Of a stretch of 64,000 nt of DNA, positions 23,459-31,262 are shown in pieces. Below the pieces are notes generated by a model that was not told where the DNA came from, ran no database searches, and saw nothing but the letters and a program-made list of their open reading frames with translations. The translations under genes and the position numbers were made by a program. Every line of letters begins with the position of its first letter. Positions within the stretch are counted from its first letter, which is position 1. The DNA is from Phytohabitans kaempferiae (lineage in GTDB: Bacteria; Actinomycetota; Actinomycetes; Mycobacteriales; Micromonosporaceae): positions 186,001-250,000 of the forward strand of contig NZ_JBHLUH010000061.1 of the NCBI RefSeq assembly GCF_042433955.1, written 5' to 3'.

Positions 23459-24009
23459 ACGTGCACGGCGATGCCGGAGTCGAAGCGGTCGATGTCGGCC
23501 AGCTTGAGGTGGGTCGTGTCGAAGCCGGCCCCCTCGAACAGGTGCCGGCCCGCGCCGACCACCACCGGGAAGTACCAGAAGTGGAACTCGTCGACCAGGC
23601 CGTGCTCGACCAGCGTGCGGTCCAGCTCACCGGTGCCCCACTTCACGATGTCGCGGCCCGGCTGTTCCTTGATCCGGGCCACCTCCTCGGCGACGTCGCC
23701 CTTGATGATGGTGGCGTTCCACGTGGCCTCGGTCAGCGTGCGCGAGGCCACGTACTTGGGGAGCCCGTTCATGAAGTCGGCGTCCGGCCCGGTCCGCCCC
23801 GACCACGCCTCCGCGAACCCCTCGTAGGTGACCCGGCCGAGCAGCAGCGAGTCGGCCCGCGACAGGAGCTTCTCGGCGTACCCGCTGTGGTCGGCGTCCC
23901 AGTACGGCTGCCCCCAGCGGTGCGGCTCGGCGCGGGAGGCCGTCGACGGGCGCGTGTCGTCGATGACGCCGTCCAACGACACGAACGTGGACTCGATCAG
24001 CTTGCGCAT
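23443..24009 (-). CDS. Dihydrofolate-reductase-like protein (RibD C-terminal domain)
   Basis: A 188-residue single-domain reductase of the RibD_C/YyaP group: MRKLIESTFVSLDGVIDD at the start, LLLGRVTYEGFAEAW in the middle, GDVAEEVARIKEQPGRDIVKWGTG split over the nucleotide-binding region, and FPVVVGAGRHLFEG late. The fold binds NADPH, but most members have no known substrate. It is convergent with the SARP gene, the 3' ends overlapping by 16 bp, and divergent from the Zur-boxed COG0523 gene. Nothing links it to folate or riboflavin synthesis here. Confidence 0.88.
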   Translation of the reverse strand: MRKLIESTFVSLDGVIDDTRPSTASRAEPHRWGQPYWDADHSGYAEKLLSRADSLLLGRVTYEGFAEAWSGRTGPDADFMNGLPKYVASRTLTEATWNATIIKGDVAEEVARIKEQPGRDIVKWGTGELDRTLVEHGLVDEFHFWYFPVVVGAGRHLFEGAGFDTTHLKLADIDRFDSGIAVHVYVPK

Positions 24010-24153
24010 CTGTGCTGCTCCTGAGGTTTCGTGCGGGCGGCCCCGTGCCGCCCGCCGGACGAGGACAAGCCTGCCCGGACCTCCTTACGGTTTCCTTCAG
24101 GTCGCCCGTCGGTCGCCGGCGCGGCCACGACCAGCCGCGTCCACCCACCGCAC

Positions 24154-24173
24154 TATAATGACAACCATTTCCA
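24154..24173 (+). promoter_or_regulatory. TATAAT -10 box overlapped by a Zur-like box
   Basis: A consensus TATAAT (24154-24159) ends on the first base of TGACAACCATTTCCA (24159-24173), which matches the actinobacterial Zur palindrome TGAAAATGATTTTCA at 11 of 15 positions. A zinc-loaded repressor bound here would cover the promoter. The gene starts at 24194 after a GGGGAG ribosome site. Confidence 0.65.
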
Positions 24174-24193
24174 ATAACAGGGGGAGTGGGCAC

Positions 24194-25447
24194 ATGTCAT
24201 CACGCGCGCAGGCCAGGGGAGTCGACGTCGGGGCGGACACCAGGCCGGCGGTCACCGTGCTGTCCGGCTTCTGGCCGGCGGTGACGTTCGCGGCCGCCCG
24301 GGCGCTGCTCGCCGCGGACCCGTCACTGCTGCTGGTCCGCCACGACATCCGCGAGGTGCGGGACGGCGCCGTGCGCCGCGTCGTCCGCACCGGCTCCGGC
24401 GTACTGGAGGACGAGCGGGTCACGCTGGTGCACGGCTGCGGGGCGTGCACGCTGCGCGAGGACGTGCTGCCGACCCTCGTCCGGCTGGCCGGCGCCCATC
24501 CGGGCCGGGACATCGTGCTCGTGCTGCCCGAGGCGCTGGAGCCGGAGGCGCTGGCCACCGCGTGCGCGCACTGCCTGGTCGACGGCGCGCCGGTCACCGA
24601 GGCGGTGCGTTTCGACTCGTACGTGACGGTGGTCGACGCGGCCGGCCTGATGGCGGGGCTGACGAGCACCGACGACCTCTCCCGGCGCGGGCTGCACGCC
24701 GCCGACAGCGACCACCGCGCGGTCGCCGACGTGGTGGCGCGGCAGATCGAGTACGCCGACACGGTGGTCCTCTGGGGACACTCCACGGCGGACACCTTCG
24801 AGACCGCCCGCCTCGCCGTCCTGCTCGACCGGCTGGCGCCGTGGGCCGCGCACTTCGCCGTCGTCGAATCCACAGTGGACTGCACCGGCCTCGCCGACCG
24901 GCTGCGCCACACCGGCCGGCACCGCCCGGAGACCCCCGCCGTGCTGGCGCGCGGCATCGAGGGGTACGCGCTCGGCGTACACGAGCCGGTGCCGGACTGC
25001 GGCGTCGTCTCCACCGTCTTCCGGGCCCGCCGCCCGTTCCACCCCGAGCGGCTGCACCGCGCGCTGGGCGCCGTCACCGCACCGGCGCTGCGTTCGCGGG
25101 GACACCTCTGGCTCGCCTCCCAGCCGGACACCGTGGTCGCCTGGGAGGCGGCCGGCGCCGGCCTCTCGATGGGCTCGCTCGGGCCGTGGCTCGCCGCGCT
25201 CCCCGACGACCGCTGGAACGACGCGAGCGACCTGCGCAAGCTCGCCGCCGCGATGGAGTGGGACCCGTACTACGGCGACCGGCACACGCACCTGGTCACC
25301 ATCGGCGTCGGGCTGGACGCGGCCGACCTGCACCGCTTCCTCACCGCCTGCCTCCTCACCGACGCCGAGCTGGCCGCCGGTGAGGAGGCGTGGCGGGGAT
25401 GGCCCGACCCGTTCGCGGGCGTACTGGCACCGCGTTCCGACCGGTAG
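24194..25447 (+). CDS. COG0523/CobW-like protein with lost P-loop, Zur-controlled (Mrf-like)
   Basis: A 417-residue CobW-family protein. In place of the GxxxxGK[ST] P-loop it reads VLSGFWPAVTFAAA (22-35), lacking the Lys, so GTP hydrolysis is unlikely. HGCGACTLRED (80-90) supplies the CxxC metal site of COG0523. A CobW C-terminal domain includes FRARRPFHPERLHRAL and ends with PYYGDRHTHLVTIGVG. From memory, mycobacterial Mrf (Rv0106 type), which recruits the hibernation factor Mpy during zinc starvation, has the same HGCxxCT motif and degenerate N-terminus. The Zur-like promoter fits. No alternative zinc-free ribosomal protein genes are adjacent. Confidence 0.82.
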   Translation: MSSRAQARGVDVGADTRPAVTVLSGFWPAVTFAAARALLAADPSLLLVRHDIREVRDGAVRRVVRTGSGVLEDERVTLVHGCGACTLREDVLPTLVRLAGAHPGRDIVLVLPEALEPEALATACAHCLVDGAPVTEAVRFDSYVTVVDAAGLMAGLTSTDDLSRRGLHAADSDHRAVADVVARQIEYADTVVLWGHSTADTFETARLAVLLDRLAPWAAHFAVVESTVDCTGLADRLRHTGRHRPETPAVLARGIEGYALGVHEPVPDCGVVSTVFRARRPFHPERLHRALGAVTAPALRSRGHLWLASQPDTVVAWEAAGAGLSMGSLGPWLAALPDDRWNDASDLRKLAAAMEWDPYYGDRHTHLVTIGVGLDAADLHRFLTACLLTDAELAAGEEAWRGWPDPFAGVLAPRSDR

Positions 25448-25451
25448 CGCC

Positions 25452-26981
25452 TCAGCCGCGGCGCCACTTCTGGTTGGCGCCGCCGTGGCACTCCCAGGTG
25501 ATCAGGCGGGCGCCGTCGGCGGTGCTCCAGCCCCCGACGTCGACGCACTTGTTGGCCTGGGGGTTGACCAGGTCGCCCGCGGCGGTGAGCACGAACTGCT
25601 GGGCCGGGTTGCCGCTGCAGTTCGCCAGCTGGATGACCGCGCCGTTGGCGGTGGAGCCCCAGGCCACGTCCATGCAGAGGCCGAACGCGCGGATCGTGCC
25701 GTCGCCGGGGAAGGTCCAGTTCTGCGCCCCGGTGCCGTTGCAGGTCCAGAGCTGGAGCGCGGCGCCGTCGACCCCGTTGCTGTTGGGCACGTCGATGCAC
25801 TTGTTGGCGTACCCGATGATCCGGCTGGTGCCGCCGCCACCGGTCGTGGTCAGCGACAGGCCGTACGCGCTGAGGATCTCGTTGACCGGCTGGTAGACCG
25901 TGGTGCCCCCGGTGGCGCAGGTGCCGCCGGCGCCGGACGTCACGCCCTGCGCCTGGTCGCCGGAGAGCACCGCGCCGCCGGAGTCGCCGCCCTGGGCGCA
26001 GGCGGTGCTGGATACCAGACCGTACACATAGGAGCCCGAGTAGTTGACGGTCACGTTCTTGGCGGTGATCGTGCCGCAGCGCCAGCCGGTGGTACGGCCG
26101 GAGCGGCAGACCGAGCTGCCGACCGCGGCCTCCCGCGAGCCGGCCACGTTCGTCGTGCCGCCGTTCCAGGTGTTCACCACCGGGCGGGAGACCCAGTTGG
26201 AGTTGACCTGGACCCAGGCGTAGTCGTTGCCCGGGAAGGACGAGCCGCGGAAGGTGCCCTGCGCGGCGCCGCTGCCGGTCGTGGTGGCGCCGACGCCGCC
26301 GCAGTGGCCGGCGGTCACGAAGCCGCCGGCGACCGCGAAGCCCACCGAGCAGAGGACCCGGTTGTTGATGACGTACTCGTCGCCGCCGCGCACGTCGTAC
26401 ACCGGGCGGTACGGCTCGGCCGACGCGACGGCGCGGACCTCCGGCCCGGTCACGCCGGCGGCACGGGCGAACCGCGCGGCGTCCTCCACGGTGGAGGCCG
26501 CCACGACGACGCTGTTGGTCGCGGGGTCGACGTACCAGGAGTGGACCGCCTTGGCCGCCGTACCGGCGCGGCGGTCGAGCGCGGCCTTGGCTCGGTCGAG
26601 GTCGGCGGCGGCGCGGGCGACCCGCTGCGGCCGGGCACCGGCCGCGCGGACCCGGGCCTCCTGCGCGGGGTCGGTGACGCCGACGACGAGCGTGTCGCCG
26701 CCGGGCGCGACCCAGGCCCCGCCGTAGGTGGCGCCCAGCTCGGCGCGGAGCCGGCGCTCGATGGACGGCGCCGCCGCCTCGACGACGAGCCGGTCGTGCA
26801 GTTGCGCGTCACTGAGCCCGAGGTCGCGGCGCAGGGCGGTGGCCTGCTCCGCCGGCAGGCCGGACGGTTGGGCGGTGATCGCGGGCGCCGCGGGGTCGGG
26901 CGCGGCGGCGGCCGCTGGCGGGGCGGCCGCGCCGAGGACGAGGGCGGCGGCGGAGACGAGCACGGAGACTTGGCGGACCAT
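25452..26981 (-). CDS. Secreted S1 serine protease (alpha-lytic type) with ricin-type lectin domain
   Basis: A 509-residue exported protease: signal peptide 1-27 (MVRQVSVLVSAAALVLGAAA), alpha-lytic-type prodomain (about 40-180, with LGATYGGAWVAPGG), and an S1 domain (about 190-370) whose triad is His in VTAGHCG, Asp in GNDYAWV and Ser in AQGGDSGG. The C-terminal 120 residues are a ricin-type beta-trefoil (CIDVPN, QLWTCNG, QNWTF, CVDVGG and QKWRR), which binds carbohydrate. The ATG at 26981 follows GGGAGG; the in-frame ATG at 27020 would break the signal peptide and lies within the operator region. Likely role: degrading protein in cell-wall or glycan-rich material. Confidence 0.92.
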   Translation of the reverse strand: MVRQVSVLVSAAALVLGAAAPPAAAAAPDPAAPAITAQPSGLPAEQATALRRDLGLSDAQLHDRLVVEAAAPSIERRLRAELGATYGGAWVAPGGDTLVVGVTDPAQEARVRAAGARPQRVARAAADLDRAKAALDRRAGTAAKAVHSWYVDPATNSVVVAASTVEDAARFARAAGVTGPEVRAVASAEPYRPVYDVRGGDEYVINNRVLCSVGFAVAGGFVTAGHCGGVGATTTGSGAAQGTFRGSSFPGNDYAWVQVNSNWVSRPVVNTWNGGTTNVAGSREAAVGSSVCRSGRTTGWRCGTITAKNVTVNYSGSYVYGLVSSTACAQGGDSGGAVLSGDQAQGVTSGAGGTCATGGTTVYQPVNEILSAYGLSLTTTGGGGTSRIIGYANKCIDVPNSNGVDGAALQLWTCNGTGAQNWTFPGDGTIRAFGLCMDVAWGSTANGAVIQLANCSGNPAQQFVLTAAGDLVNPQANKCVDVGGWSTADGARLITWECHGGANQKWRRG

Positions 26982-27002
26982 TCGGATACCTCCCAGACGC
27001 GC

Positions 27003-27014
27003 GAGAGCGCTCTC
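27003..27014. promoter_or_regulatory. LacI-family (CebR-like) operator of the protease-lectin gene
   Basis: GAGAGCGCTCTC is a perfect 12-bp palindrome in the 5' leader, 22 bp upstream of the start codon. It matches the core of actinobacterial LacI-type sugar repressor sites (the CebR site is TGGGAGCGCTCCCA). Confidence 0.65.
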
Positions 27015-27023
27015 TGGCAAGAA

Positions 27024-27052
27024 CCTTTACTGTTTGGGTCCAGGCTTGTCAA
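27024..27052 (-). promoter_or_regulatory. Promoter of the protease-lectin gene
   Basis: On the minus strand a consensus TTGACA (27047-27052) and TAAAGG (27024-27029) are 17 bp apart. Transcription would begin close to the LacI-type palindrome at 27003-27014, so a bound repressor would block initiation or early elongation. Confidence 0.6.
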
Positions 27053-27083
27053 TACATCGATGAACGATCCGCTTCGGTTCTGA

Positions 27084-27180
27084 TCGCGCTTTCTGGGCCA
27101 CGTGCACGTCTGCGACCGGGCCCTGAGCGCCGCCGACCTCTACGCCTCCGGTGCGCAGGGCCCCGATCGGGCCCACAAAA
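27084..27180 (+). pseudogene. Remnant of a LamG-like (concanavalin-fold) domain gene
   Basis: After an in-frame stop at 27081 the sequence reads RFLGHVHVCDRALSAADLYASGA. This closely resembles the end of LamG-like jellyroll domains of secreted actinobacterial proteins (pattern G.ID.VRVYDRALSAAE...LY). Only about 25 codons remain and no start is available, so it looks like the tail of a deleted gene. Confidence 0.35.
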
Positions 27181-27183
27181 CAG

Positions 27184-27214
27184 TCGTCGCCGCGGCCGAG
27201 GGCCGCGGCGACGA
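27184..27214. terminator. Perfect 14-bp terminator hairpin
   Basis: TCGTCGCCGCGGCC / GGCCGCGGCGACGA with a GAG loop. It lies 19 bp past the stop of the leftward dedA-type gene and just after the LamG remnant, so it could serve either direction. Confidence 0.75.
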
Positions 27215-27232
27215 GTCAGGCAATCGCGGGAA

Positions 27233-28009
27233 CTACCCGCGGTCGTCCGGTGTGGAGCGCGGCGTGCCGTAGAGCGTGCCGCGCGGCGCGCCCGTCCCGT
27301 CGGGCACCGGCACCGGCTCGGGCACGGCCTCGGGCTCCACCAGCAGCGCCGCCGCCGTGCGGCGCCGGCGCAGGATGCGGGAACCGACGAACCAGGCCAC
27401 GGCCAGCGCGCAGACGACGATGACGATCTTCTGGAACACGCCCGCGTACTCCTCGACGCGGTGCCAGTTGTCGCCGAGCGCGTAGCCGGCCATCACGAAC
27501 GTGGTGTTCCAGATCAGGCTGCCGGCGGCGGTGTAGAGCAGGAACCGGGCCACGTGCATGCGCTCCACGCCGGCCGGCACGGAGATCAGGCTGCGGAAGA
27601 TCGGGATCATGCGGCCGAAGAAGACCGCCTTGCCGCCGTGCCGGTTGAACCACGCCTCCGTGCGGTCGATGTCGCTGATCTTGATCAGCGGCAGCTTCGC
27701 GGCGATCGCGCGGATCCGGTCGCGGCCGAACGCGGCCCCGATGTAGTACAGCGCGAGCGCGCCGACCACCGAACCGATCGTGGTCCAGATGATGGCGCTG
27801 GCGAGGTTCATCTTCCCCTGGGCGGCGGTGAAGCCGGCCAGCGGCAGGATCACCTCGCTCGGAATCGGCGGGAAGAGGTTTTCAAGCGCCACGGCCAGAC
27901 CCGCGCCCGGGCCACCGAGTTTTTCCATCAGGTCGGTGACCATCCCGGTCAACCCACCTTCCGGCGGGTCGGCCTGGGCCAGGAAATGAGCGCGCGTCAA
28001 CGTGGTCAT
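27233..28009 (-). CDS. DedA family membrane protein
   Basis: A 258-residue polytopic protein with the DedA/SNARE-associated signature: ALENLFPPIPSEVILPLAGF, then YYIGAAFGRDRIR, FFGRMIPIFRSLISVPAG and a GDNWHRVEEYAGVFQKI stretch before the last helix. DedA proteins help flip membrane lipid carriers (for example undecaprenyl phosphate) and affect envelope and proton-gradient stability. A 45-residue cytoplasmic Pro/Glu-rich tail follows. The start MTTLTRAHFLAQ at 28009 was chosen over 28042 because the upstream codons are atypical; both are possible. A terminator follows at 27184-27214. Confidence 0.88.
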   Translation of the reverse strand: MTTLTRAHFLAQADPPEGGLTGMVTDLMEKLGGPGAGLAVALENLFPPIPSEVILPLAGFTAAQGKMNLASAIIWTTIGSVVGALALYYIGAAFGRDRIRAIAAKLPLIKISDIDRTEAWFNRHGGKAVFFGRMIPIFRSLISVPAGVERMHVARFLLYTAAGSLIWNTTFVMAGYALGDNWHRVEEYAGVFQKIVIVVCALAVAWFVGSRILRRRRTAAALLVEPEAVPEPVPVPDGTGAPRGTLYGTPRSTPDDRG

Positions 28010-28397
28010 GCTCACGAAGCTATGATGCCCCGCGATCGCCAACCATGTGGTGCGCCACCCGGTAAGGTGCGGTAAACCTCACCCCTCGCAACACTTGCAC
28101 ATTGCGGCCGTAGCTGGCACTGGGCGTTGGGCTTAAGCTCAGTGGGCTCGTCCGCGAGCCGGGCGGAGATCGCCCGTGGACCCGCCGAGGCAGCCGGCGT
28201 GCGGGGCCGATCACCTGCGCGGGGTGGGCCGAGGTCAGCCCCCGCCCGGTGATCGAGGCGCGCACTCCGTCGGCGACCGCACCGGCGCTGACCTGGTCGA
28301 CATCCGCCAGCGACCAGCGGCAGCGCCGGCTGTTCAACCTACCCGCCCCCGAAAGTGCCTGCCGGTTTGTACACCGGCCTCTTCGAGGGGACGCGGT
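28010..28397. other. 388-bp spacer with no confident gene
   Basis: The segment holds the divergent starts of the DedA gene and the small membrane-protein gene. On the minus strand near 28205-28310 it reads like old coding sequence (LADVDQVSAGAVADGVRASI and following) but has no start and no recognisable family. A small hairpin GCCGGT-TTGTAC-ACCGGC lies at about 28359-28376, 20 bp before the next start codon, and could affect its translation. Confidence 0.4.
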
Positions 28398-28871
28398 ATG
28401 GAGACGGAGACAGTGACCGAGCGGCGGAGCGACACGGGGGCCCGGATCGGATGGACGGTGCCGGCGGCCGCGGCGCTGCTCGCCCTGATCGCGCTGCCGC
28501 TGCTGCGGTGGGGCGACGGCTGGTCGGCGTGGACGGTCGAGGGGCGTCCGGACGGCTCGGCGACGGTGCGGATCCGCGACCTGCGTGAGGCGGACGGGCT
28601 GGAGCGCCTGCTCGCGGAGCAGGGCATCCCGGCGTACGTGACGTTCGCCCCGGAGGGCACGACGTGCGCGGCCGGGACCGGCCCGTCCGATGTGGCCACG
28701 GGCGTGGTGACGGTCGACCACGCCGAGGACGCCCTGGTGGTCCGCATCGAGCGGATGAACGGTGGCAGCCGGCTGGCGCTCACCGCGTTTCTGCACGTGG
28801 GCGGTGACATCGTGGTCGACGCCGCCATCGTGCCCCTAGACCGCCCCCGCTGCGCCCTGGCCCCGATCTGA
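28398..28871 (+). CDS. Hypothetical membrane-anchored protein
   Basis: A 157-residue protein from ATG 28398 with GAGGGG upstream. A short charged N-terminus (METETVTERRSDTGAR) precedes one membrane helix (WTVPAAAALLALIALPLL), and the remaining 115 residues are predicted outside the membrane, with beta-type strands and two Cys (TTCAAG, PRCALAP). The layout resembles small actinobacterial proteins encoded beside ECF sigma factors, but no sigma gene is present. The function is unknown. Confidence 0.68.
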   Translation: METETVTERRSDTGARIGWTVPAAAALLALIALPLLRWGDGWSAWTVEGRPDGSATVRIRDLREADGLERLLAEQGIPAYVTFAPEGTTCAAGTGPSDVATGVVTVDHAEDALVVRIERMNGGSRLALTAFLHVGGDIVVDAAIVPLDRPRCALAPI

Positions 28872-29045
28872 GCCGCCCACACGGCCGGCGGGGGCCGGCG
28901 GATCGGTCAGGTGGCGCTGACCGTGGCGGTGCCGGCGGCCAGCGCCGCGCCGACCTTGGGGCCGGCCCGGAAGCGGCGACCCCGCCGATCGTCACCGGCG
29001 CGGCCGGACCTTCGTCGAAGCCGGCGCGGCGCGGCGGGGATCGGC

Positions 29046-29699
29046 TCAGGGGAGCAGCGCGAGCCGCATGTGCCGGGCGAGCCACTCCTGGAAGGCGTCT
29101 TCGGCCCAGCCGCGGCGCAGCACGAGCGCGTCGTAGTGTGCCGGGTCGTTGAAGATCCACATGGCGTCGGTCGCGCGCTCCAGGTCGTCGCCCTGGCGCA
29201 GTGGGCCGAGTGTGCGCACGCGCTCGACCACCATGCGCGCGCCGGCCCGGCGGTTGCCCAGGACGGTCTCCCACAGCTCGGCCGCCTCGCCCGCCTCCCC
29301 GGCGGCCCGCCGCACCGACTCGAAGATCCGGGCGGCCCGGCTGCCCAGCAGCGTGCAGACCCCCGCGTACGCATCGAGCACGCCGCCCTGCGTCCGCGCC
29401 TCGAGCACGGGCCGGAACCAGGGCCGCTGCGCCACCGGCACCGGCTCGTCGTCGCCGGCCAGCGCCTCGTCGAGCACCTGGCGCAGGAGCGCGACCTTGG
29501 ACCCGAACGCGGCGAACACGGTGGGGCGGGCCACTCCCGCGGCGGCGGCGACGTCGGCCAGTGAGGTGCCGCCGTATCCGCGCTCCACGAACAGCTCGGC
29601 CGCGGCGGCGACCACCGCGCGGCGGGTGCGGCGCGCGCTCTCCTCGCGGACGGCCGAGCGGTATGGCCGCCGCTGTTTTTCCCCCTTGACGCCATCCAT
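29046..29699 (-). CDS. TetR family transcriptional regulator
   Basis: A 217-residue repressor with an N-terminal TetR helix-turn-helix (RRAVVAAAAELFVERGYGG, TSLADVAAAAGVARPTVFAAF, FGSKVALLRQVLD) and a divergent ligand-binding C-terminus rich in Arg and Trp. The ATG at 29699 starts MDGVKGEKQRRPYR. It is divergent from the cupin-lipoprotein pair, and an imperfect palindrome over its own -10 box (29718-29732) is the likely operator, so it should control itself and the cupin gene. Confidence 0.9.
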   Translation of the reverse strand: MDGVKGEKQRRPYRSAVREESARRTRRAVVAAAAELFVERGYGGTSLADVAAAAGVARPTVFAAFGSKVALLRQVLDEALAGDDEPVPVAQRPWFRPVLEARTQGGVLDAYAGVCTLLGSRAARIFESVRRAAGEAGEAAELWETVLGNRRAGARMVVERVRTLGPLRQGDDLERATDAMWIFNDPAHYDALVLRRGWAEDAFQEWLARHMRLALLP

Positions 29700-29716
29700 G
29701 ATGTGAGCACACTATC

Positions 29717-29745
29717 AGTCTATTGAACAGACAGCATCTATCCAA
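29717..29745 (-). promoter_or_regulatory. Promoter of the TetR gene
   Basis: Minus-strand TTGGAT (29740-29745) and TAGACT (29717-29722) are separated by exactly 17 bp. The operator-like palindrome at 29718-29732 covers the -10 box. Confidence 0.55.
29718..29732. promoter_or_regulatory. Candidate TetR operator
   Basis: GTCTATTGAACAGAC is a 15-bp inverted repeat with one mismatched pair, in the 76-bp region between the TetR gene and the cupin gene. It overlaps the TetR -10 box. Confidence 0.5.
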
Positions 29746-29775
29746 AAGATCACGTCTACTGAAAGGGAGTCACCC

Positions 29776-30273
29776 GTGTCGGTCCGTCCCTACCTGCGTC
29801 GCGAGGGCGAGGGTGAGGCGCACTGGTTCCTCGGCAACCTGGTCACGGTCCTGGCCGCGGGCGAGCAGACCCGTGGCGCGCTGACCGTGGTCGAGGTCGT
29901 CAACCCGCCCGGCTTCGGCCCGCCGCTGCACCGGCACCAGACCGAGGACGAGATGTTCTACCTGCTCTCCGGCACCGCCGAGTTCCGCTGCGATGGCGAC
30001 TCGTTCACCGCCGGTCCGGGCGACTTCGTCCTGCTCCCGGTCGGACTGCCGCACACGTTCCTGGTCGGGCCGGACGAGCCGCTCCGGACCCTCCAGATCA
30101 CCAACCCGTCCGGCTTCGAGCGGTTCGCCGCCGACGCCGGCGTGCCGGCCCGCGAGCGCCGGCTGCCCGACCCGGGGCCGGTCGACCCGGCCGCCCTCGG
30201 GCACGCCGCCGCCCGGCACGGCATCGAGCTGCTCGGCCCCCCGCCCACCCATCACATTGGAGGAACGAGATGA
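29776..30273 (+). CDS. Cupin domain protein
   Basis: A 165-residue protein with one cupin barrel. Motif 1 is GPPLHRHQTEDEMFYLLSG, with metal-ligand His residues and Glu, and motif 2 is GDFVLLPVGLPHTF, with the second His. These four residues usually hold Fe, Mn or Zn. The substrate is unknown; similar proteins include quercetin-dioxygenase-like enzymes and metabolite-binding cupins. The GTG at 29776 follows GAAAGGGAG. It is divergent from the TetR gene and its stop overlaps the ATG of the lipoprotein gene. Confidence 0.88.
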   Translation: MSVRPYLRREGEGEAHWFLGNLVTVLAAGEQTRGALTVVEVVNPPGFGPPLHRHQTEDEMFYLLSGTAEFRCDGDSFTAGPGDFVLLPVGLPHTFLVGPDEPLRTLQITNPSGFERFAADAGVPARERRLPDPGPVDPAALGHAAARHGIELLGPPPTHHIGGTR

Positions 30274-30764
30274 GGCGCTGGCTGGCCGCTGTGACGGCGC
30301 TGGCAGTGCTGTCGGGCTGCGGATCGTCGTCCGAGCCGGAGGCCGCGCCGCCCGCCGGGCCCGCCGCGACGGAGGGCGCGCCGGCCCGTGAGCCCGCGGG
30401 CGACGACCCCCCGCTCGACGTGTGCCAGCTCCTTCGCGCCGAGGAGGTCACCGAGATCATCGGCGCCAACGACGGTGGCCGGGGCGGCGACGGCGGCTGC
30501 ACGTGGGAAAACCCGGAGACCTACCACTCCGTCACCGTCACGATCGGGCGCACCGGCACCGCCCCTGGCGGCCAGCTCCCGGCCGAGTCCAACTTCGGCG
30601 AGACCGAGCCCGGCCCGGATGGCATCCGCTTCGCCCAGGGCAATGTCGTGGAGTTCGCGGTGGACGACCGGTTCTGCGACATCCAGGTCGTCACCAGCGT
30701 CACCACCGAGATCGACCGCCCGACGGCGGTCCGGCTCGTGGGGCTGATCCGCGACCGCGTCTGA
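30270..30764 (+). CDS. DUF3558-like lipoprotein
   Basis: A 164-residue lipoprotein starting at an ATG overlapping the cupin stop (ATGA) behind a strong GGAGGAACGAG site. The signal peptide ends LSGC, the lipid-modified Cys. The mature part has a Pro/Ala linker and a domain with Cys in LDVCQLL, GGCTWEN and RFCDIQ, the conserved pattern of DUF3558 proteins, which sit on the outer face of the membrane in actinomycetes. The role is unknown; coupling to the cupin gene suggests shared TetR control. A terminator lies 15 bp downstream. Confidence 0.83.
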   Translation: MRRWLAAVTALAVLSGCGSSSEPEAAPPAGPAATEGAPAREPAGDDPPLDVCQLLRAEEVTEIIGANDGGRGGDGGCTWENPETYHSVTVTIGRTGTAPGGQLPAESNFGETEPGPDGIRFAQGNVVEFAVDDRFCDIQVVTSVTTEIDRPTAVRLVGLIRDRV

Positions 30765-30779
30765 CCTGAACGGGCACTC

Positions 30780-30810
30780 GGCCCCGACCGGCTACGGCCC
30801 GGTCGGGGCC
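30780..30810 (+). terminator. Rho-independent terminator after the lipoprotein gene
   Basis: GGCCCCGACCG / CGGTCGGGGCC form a perfect 11-bp stem with a 9-nt loop, followed by TTGCTTT. It separates the cupin-lipoprotein unit from the secreted redox operon. Confidence 0.85.
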
Positions 30811-31262
30811 TTGCTTTCGCCGGAAGAAACAAAAGTGTGAGCTGTCCTAACGGAAGATGTAGACACCTCGATATCAAGTCCGTTAGTGTCTGACAACGTC
30901 AGTCACGTCGAGGTAACCGGCGGCGCGGTCGCCTCACCTGTCCGATGGTTGTGTCTCGCCCGGGGGAGTGGCACCTCCTAGACGATGGCATCGCCTGCTG
31001 TCGATCTGGCGCGTCGGCGCGCGCCCTAGCCGCACCACGTCAGCCCGCTCGCGATCGAGCGCGGTCGGCTCTCCGCCGTCACCGGGCTGGCTCTCATCCG
31101 CCGACCTCCACACCTCTGACCCAAGACACCCCTGCCCGCATGCGGGCCGGCGGCGGACACCGCCCGGCTCGGCATCGTGGGCCGGCCGACGCTGCCCGTT
31201 CCACGCCATCCGTCGATCGTGCGACGTCGCCGGCCGAAGACTCGCGAAAGGTTGTGTCGGAC
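30811..31262 (+). other. Long untranslated leader/promoter region of the redox operon
   Basis: About 450 bp between a terminator and the first gene of the secreted redox operon, with no gene on either strand. The first 90 bp are relatively AT-rich and contain CTAACGGA (30847-30854) pairing with TCCGTTAG (30879-30886), and AGACAC (30861-30866) pairing with GTGTCT (30886-30891); the two stems interlock as in a pseudoknot. The promoter is probably here. The rest (30950-31240) has several small stems, for example GGAG-TGGCAC-CTCC near 30964, but matches no riboswitch I know. Confidence 0.4.

Noticed and set aside
30811..31262. Known riboswitch (cobalamin, TPP, ydaO, Moco, c-di-GMP)
   Set aside because: None of the conserved core sequences of these classes could be found; only generic stems are present.
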